A stretch of 61,699 nucleotides of DNA from Candidatus Methanobinarius endosymbioticus (GTDB lineage: Archaea > Methanobacteriota > Methanobacteria > Methanobacteriales > Methanobacteriaceae). Below, piece by piece: positions 20,795 to 30,664 of this stretch (position 1 is its first letter; each line of letters begins with the position of its first letter). A program made the position numbers and the translations under genes. The DNA lies in contig NIZT01000008.1 in the NCBI GenBank assembly GCA_003315655.1, positions 1 through 61,699 on the forward strand, in the 5' to 3' direction. The notes under the pieces are model-generated. The model made no database searches. It saw nothing but the letters and a program-made list of their open reading frames with translations, and had not been told where the DNA came from.

Positions 20795-22042
20795 TTATTG
20801 GAATTTCATCCAGCGATTTCCAATTCTATCAGGATCAATAGCATAATTTTCAGTTCCAGGAACAATTACTCGAACTACATTTACTCCAATTTCTTCTCTT
20901 GTTAAATCTTTAAAAAGAATATTTTTTAGTCCATTTTCTTTTAATTCTTTTGTGGTTATTTCAATATCTTTTTTCAATGAATCAGTACTTTTGTCTTTAA
21001 TAGTGTTTAATTCAATTATTTTTTCGTCTTTTTCTTTTTCAAAGTAATGTTTGTTCATTATTTTCATTCGTTTATATCCTGCTTTACGCATGAAAACAGC
21101 TCTTGTGGTATCTTCTCTAGTTCCATGAATTTGAGTAGCTCTACTTTGAGCTACTTCGGTTAATGCTCTAAAAACAGCTATTTCTGGATTTAAATGTGTT
21201 CCAACTCCCAGTGTTAAAAGTGCAGGATCTTGAAGTATTGTGTCATCTGCTGTAGCTGCAATAGTAGGAATATTTATATCAGCAGTTAAATCCATAAGTT
21301 TTATATCAATAGATTCCTTTTTAAACTTTTCAATTAAACTTTGAATTAATGGATTTTCAATATTTTCTATATTTATTTCTTTTTTATTTCTTTTTGTTAA
21401 TTCAAAAATACTCCATGCATCTCTTTCAAGTACTTCTAGGATTCCATGAAGAACTGCTTCCTCTAATACATTTCCAGAAGCTAATCCATTTGTGTTTCCT
21501 TTAAAAATAGCTGTTGCTTTATTGGAATTATTAGTTTCATTAGGAACATAAGGATGATATATAGAATTAGAAGGAATATAAAATGTCTTTTCTGTAGATA
21601 TATCTGTTACAGGGCTCCATTCTAATTTATTTTCCTTTTCAAAATCGAGATTTTTAACTTCATTGGATAAAATGAGGTCATTAGGAGAAATATAATCAAA
21701 ACTACTTATTTCTTCAATATTAGCTATTTTAGAATTTTCATCATCTGATTCTTGTTTTTCTGCAGAATATCTTTCAAATCCTTCCATCATAGCAGATGCT
21801 TTTGCTTGTTCCTTTTTAACACCTTTCCCTGCATAAATACTTACTCCTCCACCTTGAGCAGTAGGCCTAATAGCTGAAAAAACTGGAATTCCAATTCTAT
21901 CTAAATGAGTAATTTCAGTTACTCTAGTTATTCCAGCTGTTTTTAACTTGCTTTCATATTTGGCTATTGTTTTAGAAGGATCAACAACTCTGTGTGTACA
22001 AGAAAAATAATGGATTTGAACATCTGAAAACATATTATCCAT
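20795..22042 (-). CDS. ycaO: YcaO-family McrA-glycine thioamidation enzyme
   Basis: The 415-residue protein begins with a short Cys-containing segment and shows the YcaO signatures: SGLASG-like GLASGNVLEEAVLHGILEVLERDA around residues 186-210, a second acidic cluster near DDTILQDPALLTLGVG, and AVFRALTEVAQSRATQIHG. It ends GNRWMKFQ. YcaO enzymes phosphorylate a backbone amide with ATP; in methanogens, with TfuA and a sulfide source, they make the thioglycine of methyl-CoM reductase. The start at 22042 gives a typical length. Possibly the start is the next Met two codons on (NMFSDVQ). The frame is intact, as expected for a gene tied to methanogenesis. Confidence 0.93.
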   Translation of the reverse strand: MDNMFSDVQIHYFSCTHRVVDPSKTIAKYESKLKTAGITRVTEITHLDRIGIPVFSAIRPTAQGGGVSIYAGKGVKKEQAKASAMMEGFERYSAEKQESDDENSKIANIEEISSFDYISPNDLILSNEVKNLDFEKENKLEWSPVTDISTEKTFYIPSNSIYHPYVPNETNNSNKATAIFKGNTNGLASGNVLEEAVLHGILEVLERDAWSIFELTKRNKKEINIENIENPLIQSLIEKFKKESIDIKLMDLTADINIPTIAATADDTILQDPALLTLGVGTHLNPEIAVFRALTEVAQSRATQIHGTREDTTRAVFMRKAGYKRMKIMNKHYFEKEKDEKIIELNTIKDKSTDSLKKDIEITTKELKENGLKNILFKDLTREEIGVNVVRVIVPGTENYAIDPDRIGNRWMKFQ

Positions 22043-22105
22043 ATTCTTATCTTTATTATAATAATATAGTCTATTTTATTTTTATCTTATTTATCTAAAC
22101 TTTAT

Positions 22106-22744
22106 TTAAAAGAAGAAATTTGTAAATGATGCAAAGACTAAAACTCCGGATACTCCAAAAGTTACTAACCAAATTAGTGGATCCCATCTAAATATTTTAG
22201 CACCATCTAAAATACTAATAGGTAATAAATTGAATAAAGCTAGAAATGCATTTATTGAAAATCCTAATGAACAAGTTGTAAATAATATGCTTATCCAATA
22301 AGGAACCCCTATTAATGGATTAACTACTGTAGGATACATTCCAACTAATGTCAAAGCTCCAGCTAAAAAGATCAAAGATGATACAATGTTAGTTATAGGT
22401 CCAGATATAGATATAATCCCATCTTCTTTGTCAGTCATATATTGTCCATATATATGAACTGCTCCTGGTGCTGCAAATATAAATCCAAATAATGAACTTA
22501 TTAAAGCTATAAATAATCCAGGAGTCCATGTTTTATATTCTGCCCAATAGCCATAACGCATAGCTGTTAGTTTATGAGCCACTTCGTGAAGTATAAATCC
22601 TAATCCAACACCAACCATAATCATTGGTAATATATTAATTAAATTAACATATTTTAATCCAGAATAAAGTAATGAAAAAGCTAAAGATATTATTAAAAAT
22701 GATATAAATAAGTCTCTTATTTCATAAGCACTAAATTTAAACAT
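22106..22744 (-). CDS. Site-2-protease-like M50 membrane metalloprotease
   Basis: The 212-residue protein has about six membrane helices, the zinc motif HEVAH (His53, Glu54, His57) in a membrane segment, and the third ligand region LPISILDGAK near residue 178, in the place of the usual NxxPxxxLDG. This is the core of a group III-type site-2 protease without PDZ or CBS additions. It would cut substrates within the membrane; the substrate is unknown. It lies 64 bp upstream of ycaO on the same strand and could head that transcript, though no functional tie is known. Confidence 0.87.
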   Translation of the reverse strand: MFKFSAYEIRDLFISFLIISLAFSLLYSGLKYVNLINILPMIMVGVGLGFILHEVAHKLTAMRYGYWAEYKTWTPGLFIALISSLFGFIFAAPGAVHIYGQYMTDKEDGIISISGPITNIVSSLIFLAGALTLVGMYPTVVNPLIGVPYWISILFTTCSLGFSINAFLALFNLLPISILDGAKIFRWDPLIWLVTFGVSGVLVFASFTNFFF

Positions 22745-22987
22745 GTCTTATAAATTATTCTTTAAAGGTTATATATTTTTCCAATTATTGTCGAAAAAAT
22801 TATAATTTCATTAATAAAATACAAAATATTACTAATAATTTATTTATTAACAAATTAGCTATGTTCATGATAAATAGAATTCTATTCAATAATTTATATA
22901 AGATAGTAATATAAAAATATTTTTTATTTTTATTAATAATATTTTTATTAATAAATTACTAATATTATTAAATCTAAAATAATCATT

Positions 22988-23470
22988 ATGAATACTATTA
23001 ATAATAATTCGAGCGAGGTTAAAACTTGTGAGTTCTCTGTTGATAGTAGCTATGGGGATTTAATATCAGAAACTGAATATTGGGAAATATTTTTAGCTCC
23101 TTCTCAAAGATATTTGGGGACTTGTGTTGTTAGTTTAAAAAGAGAATGTGAAGATCTAAAAGATCTTAAAACAGAAGAATGGGTTGATTTTGGAATATTA
23201 GTGGAATCTATGGAAAAAGCAAATAAAAAAACTTTCAATGCGGATTTATTTAATTGGAGTTGTTTGAAAAACAAAGTTTATAGAAAAGATAATCCTTCGC
23301 CTCATATTCATTGGCATTTTATTCCTAGATATGAAAATCCAAGAGAATTTGAAGGACTTAAATTTGATGATCCTGACTTTGGATTTTTTGCAAGAGCTAT
23401 TACAAAAGAACTCTCTGAATCTCCAAGAGATAAATTAATGGAAATGATGAAAGATAATATTGATTTATAA
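22988..23470 (+). CDS. HIT-family nucleotide-binding protein
   Basis: The 160-residue protein has the histidine triad HIHWHF (His106, His108, His110), followed by IPRY, in a HIT fold with an upstream NWSCLKNK segment. Such proteins hydrolyse or transfer nucleotidyl groups (Hint, Ap4A or related substrates). The first 20 residues are Asn/Ser-rich and may be non-essential. The TAA at 23468 is followed in the same frame by 61 open codons that run into the M24 peptidase, discussed in that entry. The M50 gene lies divergently upstream. Confidence 0.88.
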   Translation: MNTINNNSSEVKTCEFSVDSSYGDLISETEYWEIFLAPSQRYLGTCVVSLKRECEDLKDLKTEEWVDFGILVESMEKANKKTFNADLFNWSCLKNKVYRKDNPSPHIHWHFIPRYENPREFEGLKFDDPDFGFFARAITKELSESPRDKLMEMMKDNIDL

Positions 23471-23653
23471 GAGGATGTAAACATTAATAAAAAAAACAAC
23501 ATTAATAAGCGAAATAACGTTAATAAGCAAACTAACATCAATGAAGGTAAAAACATCTATGAAGAAAAGAGCAGTGATAATGAAAACAATAATGACATTA
23601 ACATTAATAATATTGAGGATAATAAAAAAAGAATCCAAAATATTCTAAATAGA

Positions 23654-24670
23654 ATGGTAAAAAAGAATTTTGATGGAATATTATTAACTCAATTTAACAA
23701 TATTAAATACATATCTAATTATTATCCTACTAGCTCTGCTATTTGTCTTTTTAAAGAAAATCCTGTTATATATACTACGGCCATGGATAAAGAATTAGCT
23801 GATGAAACTTCTTTAATTGAAGTAAAAGAACTTAAATCAATTTCAGATTTAAAAAAAGTATTTAAAGAAGAATCTCTTAAAAAAATAGCTATTGAAGGAA
23901 ATTTGCCTATTAGTTATTATAAGAAATTAGAAGGAAGTAAGTCTAAAAATGAAAAATGGGAATTAGCTATTGAAAACTTTCTAGAAAAAGAAAGAATGAT
24001 TAAATCTCCTAACGAAATTGAAAAGATTAGAAATGCTACTAATATAGCTCATAAATCATTTGAAGAATTAGTTATTCGTGAAAAACAGGAAAAAAGATTT
24101 ACTGATTGGGAGATAGCTTATGAACTAGGTTATTTAATGAGAAATAATGGAGCTAGTGAAGAATCATTTGAAACAATAGTAGCTACAGATAAAAATTCAT
24201 CTCTTCCACATGCACCAATGGGAAATAAGAAACTAGGAAACATTATCTTAATGGATTGGGGAGCAAAATATAATGGATATTGTTCTGATACAAGCCGTAC
24301 AATGATTGAGGATAATGATAAAAAACAGAAAGAAATATTTGATATAGTTTTTGAAGCTTATAAAAAATCAATTAAAGGAACTAAATCTGGTGTAAAAACA
24401 TGTGAAATAGATAATATAGCTAGATCTGTTATTTCTGGATATGGTTATAAAGACAAATTTATTCACTCAACAGGTCATAGTTTAGGTTTAAATATTCATG
24501 AAACACCCAGTATTTCAACACAAGATGGGACTGTTTTAGAAGAAAATATGGTTATTACAATAGAACCGGGAATTTATTTAGAAGGAGAATTTGGTGTTCG
24601 AATTGAAGATACTGTAATCGTTGGAAAAAATGGCGTTGAAGTCATCGGAAAACTTCCACATGAAATTTAA
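23654..24670 (+). CDS. M24-family Xaa-Pro peptidase
   Basis: The 338-residue form has a creatinase-like N domain and a pita-bread catalytic domain with the metal ligands visible: Asp in MDWGAKYNGYCSDTSRT, His in STGHSLGL, Glu in ITIEPGIY and Glu in VRIEDT. It should cleave Xaa-Pro dipeptides or the first residue of Xaa-Pro peptides. The first ATG is 23654, but the frame is open back to the HIT stop codon at 23470. That stretch encodes an Asn/Lys-rich tail with no ATG, GTG or TTG. The family-like helix (RIQNILNRM) starts before the ATG, so the usual start appears lost. A GAGG with ATG-TAA at 23471-23480 sits where the original start may have been. Confidence 0.87.
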   Translation: MVKKNFDGILLTQFNNIKYISNYYPTSSAICLFKENPVIYTTAMDKELADETSLIEVKELKSISDLKKVFKEESLKKIAIEGNLPISYYKKLEGSKSKNEKWELAIENFLEKERMIKSPNEIEKIRNATNIAHKSFEELVIREKQEKRFTDWEIAYELGYLMRNNGASEESFETIVATDKNSSLPHAPMGNKKLGNIILMDWGAKYNGYCSDTSRTMIEDNDKKQKEIFDIVFEAYKKSIKGTKSGVKTCEIDNIARSVISGYGYKDKFIHSTGHSLGLNIHETPSISTQDGTVLEENMVITIEPGIYLEGEFGVRIEDTVIVGKNGVEVIGKLPHEI

Positions 24671-24729
24671 TACTTTATTTTTTAGTAATTTATTTTTCAA
24701 TATTTATTATTTAATCGGGGGTTTTATCA

Positions 24730-25195
24730 TGCGATTTATAAGTTCAGTATTAGTTGGTAGGGATATGGAAAGATCTAGAGATTTTCATGAAAATATTTTA
24801 AATCAAAAAGTGAAAATGGATTTAGGTGTAAATGTTTCTTATAGAGGATTTGGACTTCAAACTATTGATACATGGGCAGATTTTATAGATAAAGATGAAA
24901 AAACATTTTTTTGGAAAAAACAAATGAAGTGGAGATATATTTTGAGGCTCCAAAATATGAAAAGTTTGTTAAAAAGCTAAAATATCATGATATAGAATAT
25001 CTTCATCAAACTAAAGAATTTCCATGGGGACAAAGAGTAATTAGATTTCATGATCCTGATAAATCATATTATTGAGGTAGGAGAAAGTCTAAGAAATGTT
25101 GTTAAAAGGCTTTTAAATAATGATATGTCTGTTGAAGAAGTAATGGAAAAAACTGGTCTACCTGAAGATTATGTATTAAAAATAAAAAATAAATA
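24730..25195 (+). pseudogene. VOC (glyoxalase/bleomycin-resistance) family protein, frameshifted
   Basis: ATG 24730 begins MRFISSVLVGRDMERSRDFHENIL, the first VOC beta-alpha unit. After about 65 residues an A/T run near 24905-24920 shifts the frame. The next part (NEVEIYFEAPKYEKFVKKLK, then PWGQRVIRFHDPD) is in another frame. A single extra T after DPDK (near 25063) shifts it again to HIIEVGESLRNVVKRLL, and the protein ends at 25195. Two shifts in about 150 residues rule out normal translation. Members bind a metal and handle small electrophiles or antibiotics. The C-terminal helix MSVEEVMEKTGLPEDYV is typical of archaeal and clostridial forms. Confidence 0.8.
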
Positions 25196-25529
25196 ATTTA
25201 ATTATAATTTATTAATTAAATTTCATTTAACTATTAATTTATTATTCTTAATTTATTAGTTAATTATTTCATTATTTATTACTAATAATAATTTATTCGA
25301 ATTTCAACAATTTTAAATATTAAAATAAATATTATAATCTCTATTTTTTAATTTTAAAACCATATTGTTTTTTAAAAACAGTAATATTTATTAAATATCC
25401 ATTTTATACTATTTTTATATAATATTTTAGATTATTATTATAAGAATTTTCTTTATTTTTATAAAAAAATTATAATTTGTTTGTTTATTTGTTCATTTAT
25501 TTTTATTTGAATAAATTTTTATTAATGGG
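25196..25529. other. AT-rich intergenic region
   Basis: I see no gene or stable structure here. Confidence 0.5.
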
Positions 25530-26473
25530 TTAAATGGTTATTTATATGAAATTAATGGTATAATAAATTCAATATCTCAATTTATAGAAAATAAATTTCC
25601 TAAAAAATACATGTTTGATTTTCAAGAGATATTGTTAGAAAGTGGAATATTTAGAGAATCATCAGAACTTTTAACTATCTTAATTTTATTCTATATTCAT
25701 ATTAACAATATTTTCCCGAATTCTTTCGATTTTATTAGGATTAGATATATTAATATCTTTTTTATTTTCAATAGCTATTCCTCCATCTGTTATTATATTT
25801 ATTATAAATTTAGATCTGAAAAAAGAGCTGATAAAATAGAAAAATCTAGCCTTGATTTTTTAAGGCAACTAGCTTCTATGCTGAGAATTGGTCTTAGTTT
25901 TGAAAATGCTTTAGAAAATTTATCTAACTATGGTTCAGGGCCATTATATGATGAAATCAGACGAACTTTTGTTGAAATAAAAATGGGTCGAGATTTCGAT
26001 GAAAGTATTATGTCTATGGTTAATAGACTTAAATCAAAAGATCTTGAAAGAATTTTTAAAATAATTTTAGATGCAAGAAAATCTGGAGGAAGTTTAGCTG
26101 ATATTATTGAAAATGTTTCTGATGATTTAAGAGCTATTATTATTTTAAAAAAGAAAGAAGATCTAGTGTTATGATGGCAGTAATCTTTTTAATTATTTCT
26201 GCAGCTATTGCAGCTCCATTTGCTCTAGGTATGACTGGAATTTATTCTTCCTTCATGGAGGGTCTAGTAAAAAGTAGTGAATTAATAGAAACTTCTAAAA
26301 TAGCTGTTGGATCATATATTATTATTCATTCTGCATTAGCGGGGCTTATCATTGGTTTAAGTATGTATGGAAACCTTAAAAAAGGAATTAAATTTTCTAT
26401 TCCATTAACAATAGTTTCTTATGGAATATTTTATTTAATAAGTAATTTTGGTACTTCTTTATTAGTTTTTTAG
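25530..26473 (+). pseudogene. Type II secretion F/TadC-like pilus assembly membrane protein, frameshifted
   Basis: The central part (LDFLRQLASMLRIGLSFENALENL, IRRTFVEIKMGRDFDESI, DARKSGGSLADIIENVSDDLR) is the T2SSF cytoplasmic domain that in TadC and GspF proteins forms the pilus platform. The N-terminal membrane helices are recovered only by moving to another frame between about 25690 and 25800. After AIIILKK the frame ends at 26174. An A run of six at about 26146 needs one more base to continue into MMAVIFLIISAAIAAPFALG, which runs to 26473 as the last membrane helices. At least three frame changes are needed. A class III signal peptide pilin remnant follows, so this is a decayed pilus locus. 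Confidence 0.78.
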
Positions 26474-26672
26474 TTTTTTTACCTTTTAAACTCTTTTTTT
26501 AGTTTTAAGTTTTTAGTTTTTAGTTTTTTTATCTTTTTAAATTTTTAATTATTATTCTTTTATTTTATATTTTGATTTAATGTTATATATGAAAGTGGAA
26601 AATAATATTATGAGTACAAATAGGTGTAAAATATTTATAAATGATGTTGAATTAAGTATTATTCTTTTTTTA

Positions 26673-26880
26673 GTAAAAAAAGATTTTTTAAAAAAATACC
26701 GATGAAAAAGCTCAAGCAGGAGCTGAAATGAGTCTTTTAATCGGTGGAATGATAATAATTGTTTTGATAGCTATTTATTTTTACAAAAATTACCTTTTGG
26801 ATCTTGGAGATGAGATGAATTCTACTGAATTGTCTAAATTTAATCAATCTATTCAAAATATATCTTCAAAATTTGATTAA
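26673..26880 (+). pseudogene. Pilin with class III signal peptide, broken
   Basis: The sequence EKAQAGAEMSLLIGG followed by a hydrophobic helix (IIIVLIAIYFYKNYLL) and a short polar tail is an archaeal pilin or archaellin-like subunit with a class III signal peptide; prepilin peptidase would cut before the conserved Gln. Two faults are visible. The place of the start codon is GTA (26673), followed by AAAAAAGAT encoding KKD, and one extra C near 26699 puts the peptide and the mature part in different frames. The companion TadC-like gene just upstream is also broken. About 67 residues would be normal for this family. Confidence 0.7.
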
Positions 26881-27110
26881 AAATTAAATTCAAGTTATTT
26901 TATTTAAATATAATATAATAAGCATTCATTTGATATTTTTATTATTTTTTAAACATTTTTATTATTTAAAGCTTAAATATTTCATTTATTATTTTATAAT
27001 TTATAATTAATTGTAAATATTAAATAGTACTTTGTTACAAATTAATATTGTAGACTTAAAGTCTAATATTTAATTGTTTTTATAATTCATTTTACTCTGG
27101 GGGTGAAAAT

Positions 27111-27689
27111 GTGAAAAAATATAAAAAATTATCTAAATTGAGTTTTTTATTGTCTATTTTAACACTTTTTTTATTTTGAGTTTAGTTAGTGTTAGTGCTG
27201 CAGATATTTCTATTGATAATTCTACAATTGGTGGTATTAGTGATGCCAGGTTGACTGCAAATAATGAGGATACTATTTATCTACAAGAAGGAATTTATAA
27301 AGGAACCAATAATACTGATTTGACTATTGATAAAAATATTACTTTTATAGGTAGTGGTTCATCTAATAAAGTGATTATAGATGTTGAAAATACTAGAAAG
27401 ATATTTTCTTCTGGTTTTAGTAATTTTGTAAATGTAAAATTTACATGTTCAATTTTAATGTGAATAATCAGTTACTAAGTGCAAATGCCACTGTAAATGC
27501 ATTACTAAATCCAAATCCAACTCCTACACTAAACCCAAATCCTGAAATAGATAATGAAAATAATAAAACAAATAAAACAATGATAATTCAGTAGTTACTA
27601 AAGCTGCTATGAAAGAAACAGGAGTACCAATAATTACAATAATTTTAGTATTTTTAAGTATTTTAGGATTAATTGTTAAAAGAAAATAA
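27111..27689 (+). pseudogene. Adhesin-like protein, internally deleted remnant
   Basis: GTG 27111 follows a strong GGGGGTGA ribosome binding site and starts a signal peptide (VKKYKKLSKLSFLLSIL) that stops by frameshift in a T run at about 27172. The next frame gives SVSAADISIDNST, then YLQEGIYKGTNNTDLTI, the opening of a beta-helix adhesin. The body is missing: after about 100 residues a short NPNPTPTLNPNP linker leads to an out-of-frame C-terminal anchor (ETGVPIITIILVFLSILGLIVKRK). Adhesin-like proteins of gut methanogens usually have hundreds to thousands of residues. Head and tail with no middle imply an internal deletion between repeats. Confidence 0.8.
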
Positions 27690-28104
27690 AAAATTTATTA
27701 TTTAGAAAAAAATTTATTTTTTTCTTTATTTTTTATTTATCTTTGTTTTAAATTAACATTATATTAATTTTAAATTTTATTTTAAATTTTTATATTTATT
27801 CATAATTTGTTAATTGTTTGTTTATTTCTATAATTAAGTTAATTATACTAATTTATACATTTAAGCAAACAACTCAAATATATGTTCTTTAATGATCAAA
27901 TAAACTTTATTTATATTATAATTGCAATTATTTCTATAAATTAACTATTTTAGATATATTTTCTATTTTTTAAAATATAAAACTTTATTATAGATCATGA
28001 TTAAATTTCATATTAATTATAAAATATATAAAATTTATATATTTATAATTTAATAAGATTATATATATATTATAAATAAATCAATATATTAAAGATTTGA
28101 TAAT
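27690..28104. other. AT-rich intergenic region
   Basis: No gene is seen. It is T-rich near 27700 (termination of the adhesin remnant) and otherwise featureless A/T. Confidence 0.5.
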
Positions 28105-28808
28105 ATGAATAGAAGAGTAATTCTGATTATATTAATAGTTGTTATACTAGCTATTGTTGGTGTTGTAGGTGCTTATTTTTAATGCAACCTCAATATGAGA
28201 CTTATGAAAATGAATATTTTAGTGTAGATGTTACAAATGGAGGAGCTGATTTTACTCCGAATATTACTGAAAATAGTAGTGTAATGACTTATACATATAT
28301 AAATGGTGATAAACATGATGAAGGATATATTCTTATAAGTATTCTTAGTGTTAATAATAGTGGAAGTTTATATAAACTACTTGCACCAGCTGCCATTAAT
28401 AAAATTGAAGAAAATTGGACTCAGTATGTGATGAGTGGTAGTGATCATGAAATTGATGGTAAAGTTTATAAAGTAACTAATAAAAGTACAGATAACGTTG
28501 TTTATTCCTATATTGATAAAACTCATCAATCAGAAGGAATTTATGTTATTTTATCAGCTGATAATCTTGATACTTTAAAAATGATGGTAGAGTCCTTTAA
28601 AATCAAACAATTAACTGATGATATTGATTCTAATGAAACAAATAATGCTACTACAACAACTAATACTCAAAAATCCAATAAAGATAATTCCACTTGCTCT
28701 GTAGAAAAAGATAATGGACAAGTTGGTGGAAATCCTTATGAGGATGAAAATTTTGTAGGAGAAGATGATAATAGTTATTATTTCTCTAATTCCGGTTATG
28801 GAGAATAA
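28105..28808 (+). pseudogene. Membrane-anchored hypothetical protein with one frameshift
   Basis: ATG 28105 gives a short basic start and one membrane helix (ILIILIVVILAIVGVVGAYF), then TAA. The following frame (from 28182) continues MQPQYETYENEYFSVDVTNG as an extracellular domain of about 150 residues and a Thr/Asn-rich tail. Adding one T in the run at about 28175 joins them into a single protein of about 234 residues, anchored by its N terminus. The domain, with EYFSV near the start and a final helix LKMMVESFKI, resembles PsbP-like or DUF1795-like surface domains; this is tentative. One homopolymer base is the only lesion, so a sequencing error or slippage-based switch is possible. Confidence 0.6.
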
Positions 28809-29058
28809 TGAATATATAGTAACTAAAAATAACGACTATTATTATAAATTTTAAAAATATTAATGTAAAAGAAATATATAATTTTAATTTTTATTTGTTT
28901 TTTTATTAATTTTATTATTTTTTTTATTATAATTATTATTCTTTCATTAGTTGTTACTTATTATCTTATTGTATTATTTTATCATTATTCTATAATTTTA
29001 TTATTTTTTTGTTTAATATTAATTATTTTTATTAATTATTTTTTAGGGAAGTAAAAAC

Positions 29059-30471
29059 ATGAAAATGTTAATCAATGGTAAATTTGAGGAAAAAGAAGAA
29101 TCTTTTAAAGTTATTAATCCATATAATAATGAACTTGTTGATAAAGTTCCTATTGGTGATAGGAGCGATGTTAAAAAAGCTATATTGGCTGCTAATCAGG
29201 CTAAAAAAAAACTTCAAGATATGTCTTCTCGAAAGGTTTCTGAAAATTTATATTCTGCTTATGAAACTTTAAAATCAGAAAAACAGAAACTAGCTAAAGT
29301 TATTACAGAAGAAACTGGTAAACCTATTAAAGATTCTCTTGGTGAAATGGAAAGATCTGTTGAAACATTAAAATTTGCTGCAGAAGAATCTAAACGTATT
29401 TATGGGGAAACTATTCCATTAGATGCAGGAATAGGTGGAAAAGGATTTTTTGCAGTTACTCAAAAAATCCCTCTCGGTGTTGTAGCTGCAATAACTCCAT
29501 TTAACTATCCTGTTAATTTAGCCATTCATAAAATAGCTCCTGCTATTGCTTCTAAAAACACTACAATTCTCAAACCATCTCTTCAAGCTCCTATTGCAGC
29601 TCTGAGGATGGCTGAAATAATTGCTTCAGAATTTCCTGATGGTGTGGTTAACACAGTAACTGGTTATGGTGGAGAAATTGGGGATGAATTAACAGTAAAT
29701 GAAGATATAGATAAAATATCTTTTACAGGAAGTGTAGCTACTGGACTTCTAATCTCAACAAGAGCAGGGATGAAAAAAATTACTTTAGAATTAGGTGGAA
29801 ATGATCCTTTAGTAATACTTGAAGATGCTAATATTGAAAAAGCTGTTAAAGCTGCAATATTAGGTTCTTATCTCTATTCTGGACAGGTATGTATAGCTGT
29901 AAAGAGAATTATTATTGATGAAAAGATTGCTAATGAATTTGTGGATCTTTTTGCTAAAGAAACTGAAAAACTTAAAATTGGTGATCCAATGGATCCTGAA
30001 ACAGATATTGGTCCTTTAATCAATGAAAATGCAGCTAAAATGGTCGAACAATCTGTAGTAGAAGCTTATAAAAAAGGAGCTAAACGAATATGTGGTGGAA
30101 ATAGAGATGGAAATTACTTTGAACCAACAATATTAGATAACATCACTCCTGATATGAACATTGTTATCAATGAAACTTTTGGCCCAATTTCTCCTATAAT
30201 TAGGGTTAATGGTGTTGAAGAAGCTATTTCTGTAGCTAATGATTCTGAATTTGGTTTACAAGCAGGTGTTTTTACTGAAGGCATGAAAAATGGATTAAAA
30301 TGTGTAAATGAAATAGATGCAGGATCTGTTTTTATTAACAAACAACCAACTTTCAGAACTGATAACATGCCATTCGGTGGATTTAAAATGAGTGGTATGG
30401 GGAAAGAAGGAATTAAATACGCTGTAGATGATATGACTAGAACAAAATTAATTGCTATGAATTTAAGATAA
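29059..30471 (+). CDS. cofA: Aldehyde dehydrogenase, probably lactaldehyde dehydrogenase CofA
   Basis: The 470-residue protein has the full ALDH fold: NAD-binding [18 protein letters not shown], the FTGS motif (SFTGSVATG), the general base Glu in LELGGNDP, and the nucleophile Cys278 in SGQVC. The end contains [25 protein letters not shown]. In methanogens this subfamily includes CofA, which oxidises lactaldehyde to lactate for coenzyme F420 synthesis. A GapN-like or succinate-semialdehyde role is the alternative. A GGGAAG ribosome binding site lies 9 bp upstream. The gene is clean and stands between two broken regions. Confidence 0.85.
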   Translation: MKMLINGKFEEKEESFKVINPYNNELVDKVPIGDRSDVKKAILAANQAKKKLQDMSSRKVSENLYSAYETLKSEKQKLAKVITEETGKPIKDSLGEMERSVETLKFAAEESKRIYGETIPLDAGIGGKGFFAVTQKIPLGVVAAITPFNYPVNLAIHKIAPAIASKNTTILKPSLQAPIAALRMAEIIASEFPDGVVNTVTGYGGEIGDELTVNEDIDKISFTGSVATGLLISTRAGMKKITLELGGNDPLVILEDANIEKAVKAAILGSYLYSGQVCIAVKRIIIDEKIANEFVDLFAKETEKLKIGDPMDPETDIGPLINENAAKMVEQSVVEAYKKGAKRICGGNRDGNYFEPTILDNITPDMNIVINETFGPISPIIRVNGVEEAISVANDSEFGLQAGVFTEGMKNGLKCVNEIDAGSVFINKQPTFRTDNMPFGGFKMSGMGKEGIKYAVDDMTRTKLIAMNLR

Positions 30472-30664
30472 TTCATTTTTTTATAATTACTTTTAAAAGA
30501 ATATTTAAACTACTTAAAAGCATATTTATATTCACATAAATCTAAATTATGATATAGATTTATAATAGCTTAAAATTCATCATTAGTATATAATTATATT
30601 TAATATTATAATTATTCATAATTATATTATATTATCATGTTATTAGAAACATTGAAGTTTTCCT

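Noticed and set aside
24621-24980. Long start for the VOC protein at 24621
   Set aside because: The first 36 codons overlap the M24 peptidase gene; ATG 24730 begins the VOC domain directly.
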